This document shows positions 43,556-51,785 of a stretch of DNA of 64,000 nucleotides, piece after piece. Under the pieces are notes generated by a model. That model had not been told where the DNA came from and did not search any database. It saw nothing but the letters and a program-made list of their open reading frames with translations. The position numbers and the translations under genes were made by a program. The stretch is from Pseudorhodobacter aquimaris (GTDB taxonomy: Bacteria; Pseudomonadota; Alphaproteobacteria; Rhodobacterales; Rhodobacteraceae). The DNA lies in assembly GCF_001202025.1 (NCBI RefSeq), contig NZ_LGHS01000052.1, positions 226,945 through 290,944 on the forward strand. Direction: 5' to 3'. Each line of letters opens with the position of its first letter. Position 1 is the stretch's first letter.

Positions 43556-44932
43556 ATGATGAACGCTGGTGTTGGTCTCTTTTCGCGGGGTCCGGGTGAT
43601 TATCGGCTGCGGTTGCATACACTTGTTGTCTTGCGCTGGATGGCTGTTGTCGGACAGCTTGCTGCGATTACCATCGCCTATTTCTATCTTGATCTTCGCT
43701 TGTCGCTGGCGCTTTGCTATCTGGTTGTGGGCATGTCTGTCTGTGCCAATCTCTTGTCTTATCTGACCTACCCCAAGAACCGGCGCCTGTCTGATATGGA
43801 AGGAATGCTGGTGCTCCTGTTCGATCTGGTGCAGCTTTCGTGCCTTTTGTTCCTGACCGGCGGGCTGACGAACCCTTTTGCACTGCTTATTATTGCGCCT
43901 GTCATTATTTCGGCATCTGCGTTGCAATCGCAGACCACGGTCTTGCTTGGGGTGATGGCGATTTGCCTGATCAGCTTTGTGACCGTGTTCAACATGCCGC
44001 TTTATTTCGCGGATGGCACGATCTTGACGATCCAGAGCTTGCTGGAGGTTGGTTTCTGGCTGGCGATTGTGATCGGGATCCTGTTTCTGGGGTTTTATTC
44101 CTATCGTGTGGCCTCCGAGATCCAATCGATGTCCGCGGCCCTATTGGCCACACAAATGGCCCTTGCGCGGGAACAAAAACTGACGGCGCTGGGCGGTGTC
44201 GTTGCGGCGGCGGCGCATGAATTGGGCACACCTTTGGCGACCATAAAGCTGGTCAGCACGGAGTTGATAGAAGAGCTGTCCAGCACCCCCGATCTGCGCG
44301 ATGATGCGCAGCTGATCCGTGATCAGGCCGATCGGTGCCGCGATATTTTGCGCTCGATGGGGCGCGCCGGCAAGAATGACGCGCATTTGCTGCAAGCGCC
44401 CTTGTCCGAAGTGCTGCGCGAAGCGGCAGAGCCGCATATGGACCGGGGCAAAGAGGTTGTGTTTACGCTATGCCCTGATACCGCCCAACCCAGCGTGCAG
44501 CGCCAGCCCGAGGTGATCCACGGCTTGCGCAATCTAATCCAGAATGCGGTTGATTTTGCGAAAACAACGGTTTGGGTAGAGGCGCGCTGGAATGCTGATG
44601 CTTTGACCATCAAGGTTGTGGATGATGGCGACGGTTTTGATCCGCATATCATCGGCCGTATCGGGGACCCCTTTGTGAAACGCCGTCAATCACCCCGTCG
44701 CAGCGCGCAACGCCCCGAATATGAGGGTATGGGCTTGGGGCTTTTCATCGCCAAGACCTTGTTGGAACGATCCGGCGCAGAGCTGTCTTTTAGCAACGGT
44801 TCCGACCCGTTTCTTGACACGGATGAGGCGCCGCCGGGATGCGGCGCAATCGTAGAGGTGGTTTGGCCACTGGCCTCTATTATTGCCACCTCGGAAGGTG
44901 TTTTGGGCGAAAACACCAAAATAGAGTCTTAA
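43556..44932 (+). CDS. regB: Redox sensor histidine kinase RegB/PrrB
   Basis: A 458-residue membrane kinase. Six hydrophobic spans lie in the first ~185 residues, with the quinone-binding GGLTNPF motif around residue 100. The phosphorylated histidine is in AAAAHELGTPLATIKL; the redox-active cysteine is present in DQADRCRDILRSMG, the hallmark of RegB. The ATPase part has NLIQNAVDFA (N box), DDGDGFD and GMGLGLFIAKTLLE (G boxes). It should phosphorylate RegA, encoded divergently. A short tail (about 20 residues) follows the kinase domain. Confidence 0.95.
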   Translation: MMNAGVGLFSRGPGDYRLRLHTLVVLRWMAVVGQLAAITIAYFYLDLRLSLALCYLVVGMSVCANLLSYLTYPKNRRLSDMEGMLVLLFDLVQLSCLLFLTGGLTNPFALLIIAPVIISASALQSQTTVLLGVMAICLISFVTVFNMPLYFADGTILTIQSLLEVGFWLAIVIGILFLGFYSYRVASEIQSMSAALLATQMALAREQKLTALGGVVAAAAHELGTPLATIKLVSTELIEELSSTPDLRDDAQLIRDQADRCRDILRSMGRAGKNDAHLLQAPLSEVLREAAEPHMDRGKEVVFTLCPDTAQPSVQRQPEVIHGLRNLIQNAVDFAKTTVWVEARWNADALTIKVVDDGDGFDPHIIGRIGDPFVKRRQSPRRSAQRPEYEGMGLGLFIAKTLLERSGAELSFSNGSDPFLDTDEAPPGCGAIVEVVWPLASIIATSEGVLGENTKIES

Positions 44933-45061
44933 TGTGCAGAAAGATGCGTTCTAAATGCCACAATTGCCCTGTTTGCACCGCGACATCTGCGCATCTTTAA
45001 TACCTCGTTAACGATATATACTCAGGGTTGAGTGATGTTCAACTTTGCTTGAGGGAATATC

Positions 45062-46651
45062 GTGGTATTTGATCCTGTGCTCACAGGCGGGCTGGTGGTG
45101 ACGGGTGTGCTCTCGGCGCTTCTTGGTTTGCTGTGCCTGACCATGTTGCAAAAAAACAAACGCCCCGATGCGGGGTCGATTTTCCTTCAGAAAAGCAATG
45201 GCGCAGAATTTATCTTTGATGGCAGAACCTTGGTGGATGCGACGCCCGCCGGGCGAAGCCTTTTGCCCACGACGTGCCGCCATGGGCCTGCGGTATGGCC
45301 GGGGTTGCTTAGTTACCTTGAGCAACGGTTCGATGGGGTCGCAGAGCGTTTTGAGGCGCTGAATACCGACGGTGTTTTGATGATGAACAGCGTTGAGGGG
45401 CCGACAACTGAGCCGCTGATGTTACGTGCTGAGTCGCGCGGTGGCCTGACCCATGTGTCAATCCTCGATGCGGATTCATCCAAGTCGTCAAACGGGCTTG
45501 ATCCACTGACCCGCCGCGCCATCCGGGATGAGCTTGCGCAACTGCGCAGCATCACCGCTAAGGCGCCGCTGCCGATCTGGCGTATGGCGGCCAATGGTGA
45601 TGTGATCTGGGCGAATGCGCGCTATCTTGAACTGGTGACCGAAAACCTTGGGGATGAAGAGGATCTGACCTGGCCTTTGCCCAAGCTTTTTACCGCACCG
45701 GCAAATACGACCCAATCCAGCCGTCGCGAAAAGCTTGTTCGCGGCGATGACCAAAAAGATCGCTGGTTCGATATTGCCCAGTTTGGTGATGAAACCGGCC
45801 AAGAGGCATATGCCTTGCCTGCCGACAGTGCCGTCAAGGCCGAGGAGGGCCTGCGCGCCTTTATGCAGACCCTGACGAAAACCTTTGCCTATCTGTCCAC
45901 AGGGCTTGCCATTTTTGATCAGGACCGCAAGCTGGTCTTGTTTAATCCCGCGCTTATTGATCTGACAGGGCTGTCACCGGATCATTTGACCAAGCGTCCT
46001 TCGCTGACCATGTTTTTCGATGCGATGCGCGAAAATTCGATGATCCCTGAGCCGCGCGACTATAAAAGGTGGCGCAACCAGATTACCGATATTGAGGAGG
46101 CTGCTGCCTCTGGCCTTTATGAGGAGACATGGAGCCTGTCGAGCGGCCAGACATATCGCGTCATCGGGCGCCCGCATCCGAATGGCGCGCTTGCCCTGTC
46201 GTTTGAGGATATTTCGAACGAGATGTCACAAACCCGCCGCTACCGTGCAGATCTGGAACTGGGCCAAGCGGTGGTTGATGCCGTAGACGCCTCTATCGCT
46301 GTTTTCTCTGCATCGGGTGTGCTGGTTATGTCCAATGCTGCCTATTCCGCGCTTTGGGGTCATGATCCCGCCGCGTCCATTGGGACAGAAGGCAATATCT
46401 CGGCGGTGTGCAATTATTGGCGGCAGGCCACGGCCCCGACAACCATCTGGGACCAGGCCGAAGATTTCGCCGCGCAAATCGGCCCGCGTGAGCCGTGGGA
46501 GGGCCGTGTGCATATGTCTGACGGGCGGCCTGTTGCATGCCGTTTTGTCCCGCTTGCAGGCGGCGCAACAATGGCAACATTCCAATGCTGCGGCAGTGAG
46601 GTTGAGGATCCTGACCTTAACTATGCCGATGATCGCAAAATGGTTGGATAG
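45062..46651 (+). CDS. Membrane-anchored multi-PAS protein without kinase domain
   Basis: A 529-residue protein starting at GTG 45062 after GAGGGA. One N-terminal membrane span (about residues 8-30) is followed by at least three PAS-like regions: PLPIWRMAANGDVIWANARY (about 168-188), FAYLSTGLAIFDQDRKLVLF (about 280) and VDASIAVFSASGVLVMSNAA (about 415). No histidine-kinase, GGDEF or other output domain follows. It is placed after regB and before tsaE. It probably binds a small ligand or partner protein; it may act as a signalling scaffold like degenerate kinases in alphaproteobacteria. Function unknown. Confidence 0.75.
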   Translation: MVFDPVLTGGLVVTGVLSALLGLLCLTMLQKNKRPDAGSIFLQKSNGAEFIFDGRTLVDATPAGRSLLPTTCRHGPAVWPGLLSYLEQRFDGVAERFEALNTDGVLMMNSVEGPTTEPLMLRAESRGGLTHVSILDADSSKSSNGLDPLTRRAIRDELAQLRSITAKAPLPIWRMAANGDVIWANARYLELVTENLGDEEDLTWPLPKLFTAPANTTQSSRREKLVRGDDQKDRWFDIAQFGDETGQEAYALPADSAVKAEEGLRAFMQTLTKTFAYLSTGLAIFDQDRKLVLFNPALIDLTGLSPDHLTKRPSLTMFFDAMRENSMIPEPRDYKRWRNQITDIEEAAASGLYEETWSLSSGQTYRVIGRPHPNGALALSFEDISNEMSQTRRYRADLELGQAVVDAVDASIAVFSASGVLVMSNAAYSALWGHDPAASIGTEGNISAVCNYWRQATAPTTIWDQAEDFAAQIGPREPWEGRVHMSDGRPVACRFVPLAGGATMATFQCCGSEVEDPDLNYADDRKMVG

Positions 46652-46699
46652 GCTGGCTTCGCCCTTGCGCCCGCCTCTACGGCGCGTAAAACTGGGCCT

Positions 46700-47173
46700 A
46701 TGTCAGCCGATGCAATTCTCTCTCTCTTTTTGCCTGATGATGCTGCGACAACGCAATTGGGCAAGCTGCTGGCAAGTTATTTGCAAGCGGGCGATGTCGT
46801 ATTGCTAAGCGGCAGCGTCGGCGCCGGAAAAACCCATCTGTCACGAGCGCTTATCCGGCAAAAACTGGGCCGGGACGAAGATATCCCCTCACCCACCTTC
46901 ACTTTGGTTCAAACCTATGAAGGCGCGGAATGTGAGATTTGGCATGCAGACCTTTACCGCCTGTCCCATCCTGACGAAGCGTTGGAATTGGGGCTTGACG
47001 CAGCATTTGAAACTGCAATCTGCCTAGTGGAATGGCCCGATAGGCTGGGTGGCTATGTCCCCCCGAATGCGCTGAATATTGAGCTGAGGGCAGCGGACGA
47101 CGGGCGAATGGCACAGATTACGGGCGGACGTGCCGGATTGGTTGTGCAGTTGAAGGCGGGCTATGATGGGTGA
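46700..47173 (+). CDS. tsaE: tRNA t6A biosynthesis ATPase TsaE
   Basis: A 157-residue P-loop protein needed with TsaB and TsaD to make t6A37 in tRNA. The Walker A loop LLSGSVGAGKTHLSRALI (about residues 34-51) and the SPTFTLVQTYE and HADLYRL motifs are characteristic. The gene end overlaps amgK by 11 bases. TsaD is encoded at 36095 in the same window. Confidence 0.93.
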   Translation: MSADAILSLFLPDDAATTQLGKLLASYLQAGDVVLLSGSVGAGKTHLSRALIRQKLGRDEDIPSPTFTLVQTYEGAECEIWHADLYRLSHPDEALELGLDAAFETAICLVEWPDRLGGYVPPNALNIELRAADDGRMAQITGGRAGLVVQLKAGYDG

Positions 47174-48176
47174 TAGGGGCGATCTTTCTGCGTCATTTCT
47201 GACCAAGAGTGGTTGGGGGGACGCGGCACGCGTTTTCTTGGCCGGGGATGCCTCTGATCGGCGGTATGAGCGGTTGCAAATGGTCGCCAAGACGGCCGTG
47301 TTAATGGATGCCCCGCCCGGAAAGGGTGATGATCCTGCTGATTTCATCGCAATCGGCGGACATTTGAACGCAATTGGCCTTTCGGCACCGCGCATTCTGG
47401 CACAGGATTTGCAGCGGGGTTTCCTGTTGCTCGAAGATCTTGGAGATGCGCTTTTTACCCGCGTGATTCAGCAAGAACCAGCCCAAGAGGCGGAACTTTA
47501 CGCTGCGGCGACGGATGTACTTTTGCACCTGCAATCCAATGCGCCACCTGCTGATTTGCCCGACCTTGGCGCAGAGGATTGGGCGCAGGCGGCTGGTTTC
47601 GCTTTGGAATGGTATCGTTTTGCGATCGCCGGCGATGTCGGGGATAGTGCGGGATTCCATGCGGTGCTTGTGGCCGCGATGCGCGCCCATGCGGATGGTC
47701 CGCGCGTCCTGATTTTGCGAGACTATCACGCTGAAAACCTGCTTTGGTTGCCGGATCGTCAAGGGCTTGCAAAGGTAGGATTGCTGGATTTTCAACTGGG
47801 CCAGTTGGGTCAGCCAAGCTATGATCTGGTGTCTTTGCTGCAAGACGCAAGACGTGAGGTTTCACCACAGACCGAAGCCGAAATGATGGCGCGTTTCCAA
47901 CAGGGCGCGGATACAGCGGGATTTGCGGCAGCCTATGCGACGGTTGGTGCGCAGCGGGCCTTGCGGATTTTGGGCATTTTCGCCCGTTTGTGCCTGAAGG
48001 ATGGAAAGGCGCATTACCTGACACTGATCCCGCGCGTCTGGCGTCACCTCCAACGCAACCTTTCGCATCCCGACCTTGCAGAGTTGGCTGCCTTTTGCGC
48101 TCTTTGGTTGCCAGAGCCGACACCAGAGGCCCTTGAAAGGATACGCAGGCAATGCCGAACACAGCCGACGCGGTAA
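47163..48176 (+). CDS. amgK: AmgK-like anomeric amino-sugar kinase (cell-wall recycling)
   Basis: A 337-residue aminoglycoside-phosphotransferase-fold kinase. The ATP-binding ASDRRYERL start, the catalytic loop ILRDYHAENLLW with its aspartate, and the metal-binding LLDFQLGQLGQPSYDL are present. AmgK phosphorylates the anomeric carbon of N-acetylmuramate or N-acetylglucosamine for reuse in peptidoglycan synthesis. The call is supported by the overlapping murU gene, its partner. Either of two consecutive ATGs (47163, 47166) may be used. Confidence 0.88.
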   Translation: MMGDRGDLSASFLTKSGWGDAARVFLAGDASDRRYERLQMVAKTAVLMDAPPGKGDDPADFIAIGGHLNAIGLSAPRILAQDLQRGFLLLEDLGDALFTRVIQQEPAQEAELYAAATDVLLHLQSNAPPADLPDLGAEDWAQAAGFALEWYRFAIAGDVGDSAGFHAVLVAAMRAHADGPRVLILRDYHAENLLWLPDRQGLAKVGLLDFQLGQLGQPSYDLVSLLQDARREVSPQTEAEMMARFQQGADTAGFAAAYATVGAQRALRILGIFARLCLKDGKAHYLTLIPRVWRHLQRNLSHPDLAELAAFCALWLPEPTPEALERIRRQCRTQPTR

Positions 48177-48853
48177 TGATGTTTGCTGCCGGTTTCGGTA
48201 CGCGGATGGGCGACCTTACGGCACAGATGCCAAAGCCACTTATCCCGGTGGCTGGGATGCCTTTGATTGAGCACGCGCTTTTGCAGGTTGAACGTGCAGG
48301 GCTGCGGCGGATCGTGGTCAACGCACATTACAAGGCAGAACAGATCAGCAAATATCTTGAGGACAAAAAATACATCACCGTTTCATGGGAAAGGGAGAGC
48401 ATTCTCGAAACCGGCGGCGGGCTGCGCGCGGCTTTGCCGTTGCTTGGCGAGGGACCGGTTTTTACGCTTAACACGGATGCTGTCTGGACCGGACCAAACC
48501 CGTTGATGACCCTCCAAAAGGCCTGGAACGGGGTGCAGATGGATGCGCTTTTACTGCTTGCACCGCCCGGTCAGATCAAGGGTTACAAAGGTGCGGGCGA
48601 TTTCATTCTGGCCCGGGATGGCCGGATTTCGCGGGCCAATGGCGCGGCCGGGTTGGCCTATCTAGGGGCGCAGATTATCCTGCCGCGCGGGATCGACGCC
48701 ATCCCTGATAAAGCCTTTTCGCTCAATATTTTGTGGGACAGGATGATCGCGCAGGGTCGCGCTTTTGGCGTGGTCCATACTGGGGGCTGGTGTGATGTTG
48801 GCCGCCCCGAGGGCATTACAATGGCCGAAGAGATGTTGAATCATGTTCCCTGA
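48152..48853 (+). CDS. murU: N-acetylmuramate-1-phosphate uridylyltransferase MurU
   Basis: A 233-residue sugar-1-phosphate nucleotidyltransferase: FAAGFGTRMG...PKPLIPVAGMPL is the nucleotide-binding signature, and NTDAVW holds the metal-binding aspartate. MurU makes UDP-MurNAc from the AmgK product, bypassing MurA and so giving fosfomycin tolerance in other bacteria. It overlaps amgK by 25 bases and addB by 11. A generic glucose-1-phosphate nucleotidyltransferase is the alternative; the pairing with amgK favours MurU. Confidence 0.87.
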   Translation: MPNTADAVMMFAAGFGTRMGDLTAQMPKPLIPVAGMPLIEHALLQVERAGLRRIVVNAHYKAEQISKYLEDKKYITVSWERESILETGGGLRAALPLLGEGPVFTLNTDAVWTGPNPLMTLQKAWNGVQMDALLLLAPPGQIKGYKGAGDFILARDGRISRANGAAGLAYLGAQIILPRGIDAIPDKAFSLNILWDRMIAQGRAFGVVHTGGWCDVGRPEGITMAEEMLNHVP

Positions 48854-51785
48854 TGGCGGTTCCCGCATTTTCGCGCTGCCCTCGGGCGCGGATTTTCCCG
48901 CACTTTTGGTGGCGGGCCTGAAGCAGCGCATGGCCGACGCCCCGCCCGAGGCAATGGCTCGCGTCACGCTTTACGTCAATACCACACGGATGCAGCGGCG
49001 GATCGTTTCTCTCTTTGCCCAGCAGGGTGCGGCGTTTCTGCCCCGCATCCGTCTGGTGACGGATCTTGCATCGGCCTTGCCCACGGCGGGGCTTGGGCCT
49101 GCGGTTTCGCCGTTGCGGCAACGTCTGGTTTTGGCGCAGCTGATCGAGGGGTTGCTGAAACAACAGCCCGATCTGGCCCCGCGTTCGGCGCTTTATGATC
49201 TTGCCGATAGCCTTGCGACCTTGCTTGATGAAATGCAGGGCGAAGGGGTGTCGCCCGAGACCATCGCCTCGCTTGATGTGGCGAACCATTCGGCGCATTG
49301 GGCGCGCACACGGGAATTCATGGCCATTGTCGTGCAGCTTCTGGAGCAACTGGGCCAGCCTGACAGCCAGACACGGCAACGCATTCTGGCCGAGGCGATC
49401 ACCACCGCATGGCAGGATAACCCGCCGCGCGATCCGGTGATTGTTGCGGGCTCTACCGGATCACGCGGGACGACGGCCCTGTTCATGCGCGCCGTGGCAA
49501 AGCTGCCGCAGGGGGCAATTGTACTGCCGGGGTTCGATTTCGACCTGCCTGATCCGGTGTGGGAGGGGCTGAGCGATGCCTTGACTGCCGAGGATCACCC
49601 GCAATACCGGTTCTTCAAGCTGATGCAGATGTTTGGTATCTCGCCCGCTGATATCACACCGTGGGAGGCGACACCCGCGCCAAGCCCGTCCCGTAATGCC
49701 TTGATTTCCCTGTCTTTACGGCCTGCGCCCGTCACCGATCAATGGTTGACCGAGGGGCAGAACCTGAAGGATCTGCCAGAGGCTTGCGCCGATATGACCT
49801 TGATTGAGGCACCAACCCCGCGCAGCGAGGCGATGGCGATTGCACTGATCCTGCGCAAGGCGGCCGAGGACGGTGTGACGGCGGCGCTGATTTCGCCTGA
49901 TCGGGGGCTGACGCGGCAGGTGACGGCCGCGCTCGATCGTTGGGGGATTTTGCCGGACGACAGCGCGGGTCGGCCCTTGGCCCTCTCTGCGCCCGGCCGA
50001 TATCTGCGTCATATCCTGCGGTTGTTTGAGGATCGGATGACATCCGAGGCGCTGCTGATCTTGCTCAAACATCCGCTTACGGCCAGCGGTAAGGGCGAGG
50101 AGATTGATCGCGGGGATCACCTTCTTTTTACGCGCAATCTGGAACTGAAGCTGCGCCGTTATGGCCCCGCTTTTCCTACGGGGGCGGATCTGATCGCTTG
50201 GGCCGCGGCCGAGAAAAACCCCAAGACATTGCCTTGGGCGACATGGCTGGCGCGCAATCTGGACGATCTGCAAAACACGGGCACCCTTGCGCTGGTGGAT
50301 CACGTCGCGCGGCACCGTCAATTGGCCGAGGCGCTTGCTTGTGGTCCCGACGCCCAGAACAGCGCGCTTTGGGAAAAAGAAGCGGGCATCGAGGCCTTGG
50401 CCAAGATGAATGAGCTGGCCAGCGAGGCCGCGTATGGCGGTGTGATGACCTCTGCCGATTACCGCCATCTGTTCGAGGCGATTTTGAACAAAGGAGAGGT
50501 CCGCGAAGCCGTCCAGGCCCATCCCCGCATCATGATCTGGGGCACGATCGAGGCGCGGGTACAGGGCGCGGAACTGGTGATCCTTGGTGGCTTGAACGAT
50601 GGCATCTGGCCACAATCGCCACCGCCCGACCCGTGGATGAACCGCGCAATGCGGATGGAGGCGGGGCTTTTGTTGCCGGAACGCCGGATCGGGCTTTCGG
50701 CGCATGACTATCAACAAGCCGTTGCCGCGCCGCGTGTTGTGATCAGCCGTGCGGTGCGCAATGCCGATGCCGAAACGGTGGCCTCGCGCTGGGTAAACCG
50801 CTTGACGAACCTCTTGCATGGTTTGCCGGACCAGGGTGGGCAAAGGGCGTTGGCAGAGATGCGGGCCCGTGGGCAGGAATGGCTCTCGCTTGCGACCGCG
50901 GCCGAACAGCCCAGCCCGATTGCCCCAAGCGCGCCGCGTCCCGCGCCGCGCCCGCCGGTTGCTGCCCGTCCTGCCAAGCTGGCCGTGACTGGCATTAAAA
51001 CCCTGCTGCGCGATCCTTATGCAATCTATGCGCGTCATATCTTGCGGCTGTTCAAGCTGAACCCGCTGCGCCCCTCGCCGGATGCATTGTTGCGTGGTTC
51101 GGTGTTACATATGGTGCTTGAAAACTTCACCCGCAGCAGGCCGGAAGCGGAGACCCGCGATGCTGCCCGTACCCGTCTTTTGGCCATTGCAGAGACTGTT
51201 TTGACCCAAGAGGTCCCTTGGCCCGCCGCCCGTGCGCTGTGGCTTTCGCGCCTTAATCGTGCCGCAGATTTCTTTTTGGGTGTGGAGGAGCGGATGGGCG
51301 GAACCCCTGTGTTGATCGAAGAGCAAGGCGCCGCGCCGCTGACGGGCCTGCCATTTACCCTGACCGCCAAACCTGACCGGATTGATGCGATGCCGGATGG
51401 GCGTGTGCATATTTTCGACTATAAAACCGGCGCGCCACCGACCCAAAAGCAGCAAGAGTATTACGACAAGCAGTTGTTGCTGGAGGCGGCTATGGCAACG
51501 CGCGGCGCGTTTACCGCCCTTGATGGCCCGCGCGAGGTGGCAGGGATCACCTATATCGGTCTGGGTTCCTCACCCAAACAAGACAGCAGCACACCCGATG
51601 AGGCCATGTTAGACAAGGTTTGGGAAGAGCTGCACCTGTTGATCGCCGAATATATGGACCCTGAGCGTGGCTATGTTTCGCGCCGCGCGATGCATGAGGA
51701 ACGCTTTCCCGGTGATTACGATCACCTTGCCCGATACGGCGAATGGGAAATGACCGACGACCCGAAACCGGAGGATGTGACATGA
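48843..51785 (+). CDS. addB: Double-strand break repair protein AddB (alphaproteobacterial type)
   Basis: A 980-residue subunit of the AddAB helicase-nuclease that processes broken DNA ends for RecA. The N-terminal helicase-like part is degenerate. The C-terminal nuclease shows HIFDYKTGAPP (about residue 855) of the PD-(D/E)xK fold, and LLRDPYAIYARHILRL earlier. The size and the overlap with addA (ATGA) match the family in this group. Confidence 0.93.
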   Translation: MFPDGGSRIFALPSGADFPALLVAGLKQRMADAPPEAMARVTLYVNTTRMQRRIVSLFAQQGAAFLPRIRLVTDLASALPTAGLGPAVSPLRQRLVLAQLIEGLLKQQPDLAPRSALYDLADSLATLLDEMQGEGVSPETIASLDVANHSAHWARTREFMAIVVQLLEQLGQPDSQTRQRILAEAITTAWQDNPPRDPVIVAGSTGSRGTTALFMRAVAKLPQGAIVLPGFDFDLPDPVWEGLSDALTAEDHPQYRFFKLMQMFGISPADITPWEATPAPSPSRNALISLSLRPAPVTDQWLTEGQNLKDLPEACADMTLIEAPTPRSEAMAIALILRKAAEDGVTAALISPDRGLTRQVTAALDRWGILPDDSAGRPLALSAPGRYLRHILRLFEDRMTSEALLILLKHPLTASGKGEEIDRGDHLLFTRNLELKLRRYGPAFPTGADLIAWAAAEKNPKTLPWATWLARNLDDLQNTGTLALVDHVARHRQLAEALACGPDAQNSALWEKEAGIEALAKMNELASEAAYGGVMTSADYRHLFEAILNKGEVREAVQAHPRIMIWGTIEARVQGAELVILGGLNDGIWPQSPPPDPWMNRAMRMEAGLLLPERRIGLSAHDYQQAVAAPRVVISRAVRNADAETVASRWVNRLTNLLHGLPDQGGQRALAEMRARGQEWLSLATAAEQPSPIAPSAPRPAPRPPVAARPAKLAVTGIKTLLRDPYAIYARHILRLFKLNPLRPSPDALLRGSVLHMVLENFTRSRPEAETRDAARTRLLAIAETVLTQEVPWPAARALWLSRLNRAADFFLGVEERMGGTPVLIEEQGAAPLTGLPFTLTAKPDRIDAMPDGRVHIFDYKTGAPPTQKQQEYYDKQLLLEAAMATRGAFTALDGPREVAGITYIGLGSSPKQDSSTPDEAMLDKVWEELHLLIAEYMDPERGYVSRRAMHEERFPGDYDHLARYGEWEMTDDPKPEDVT

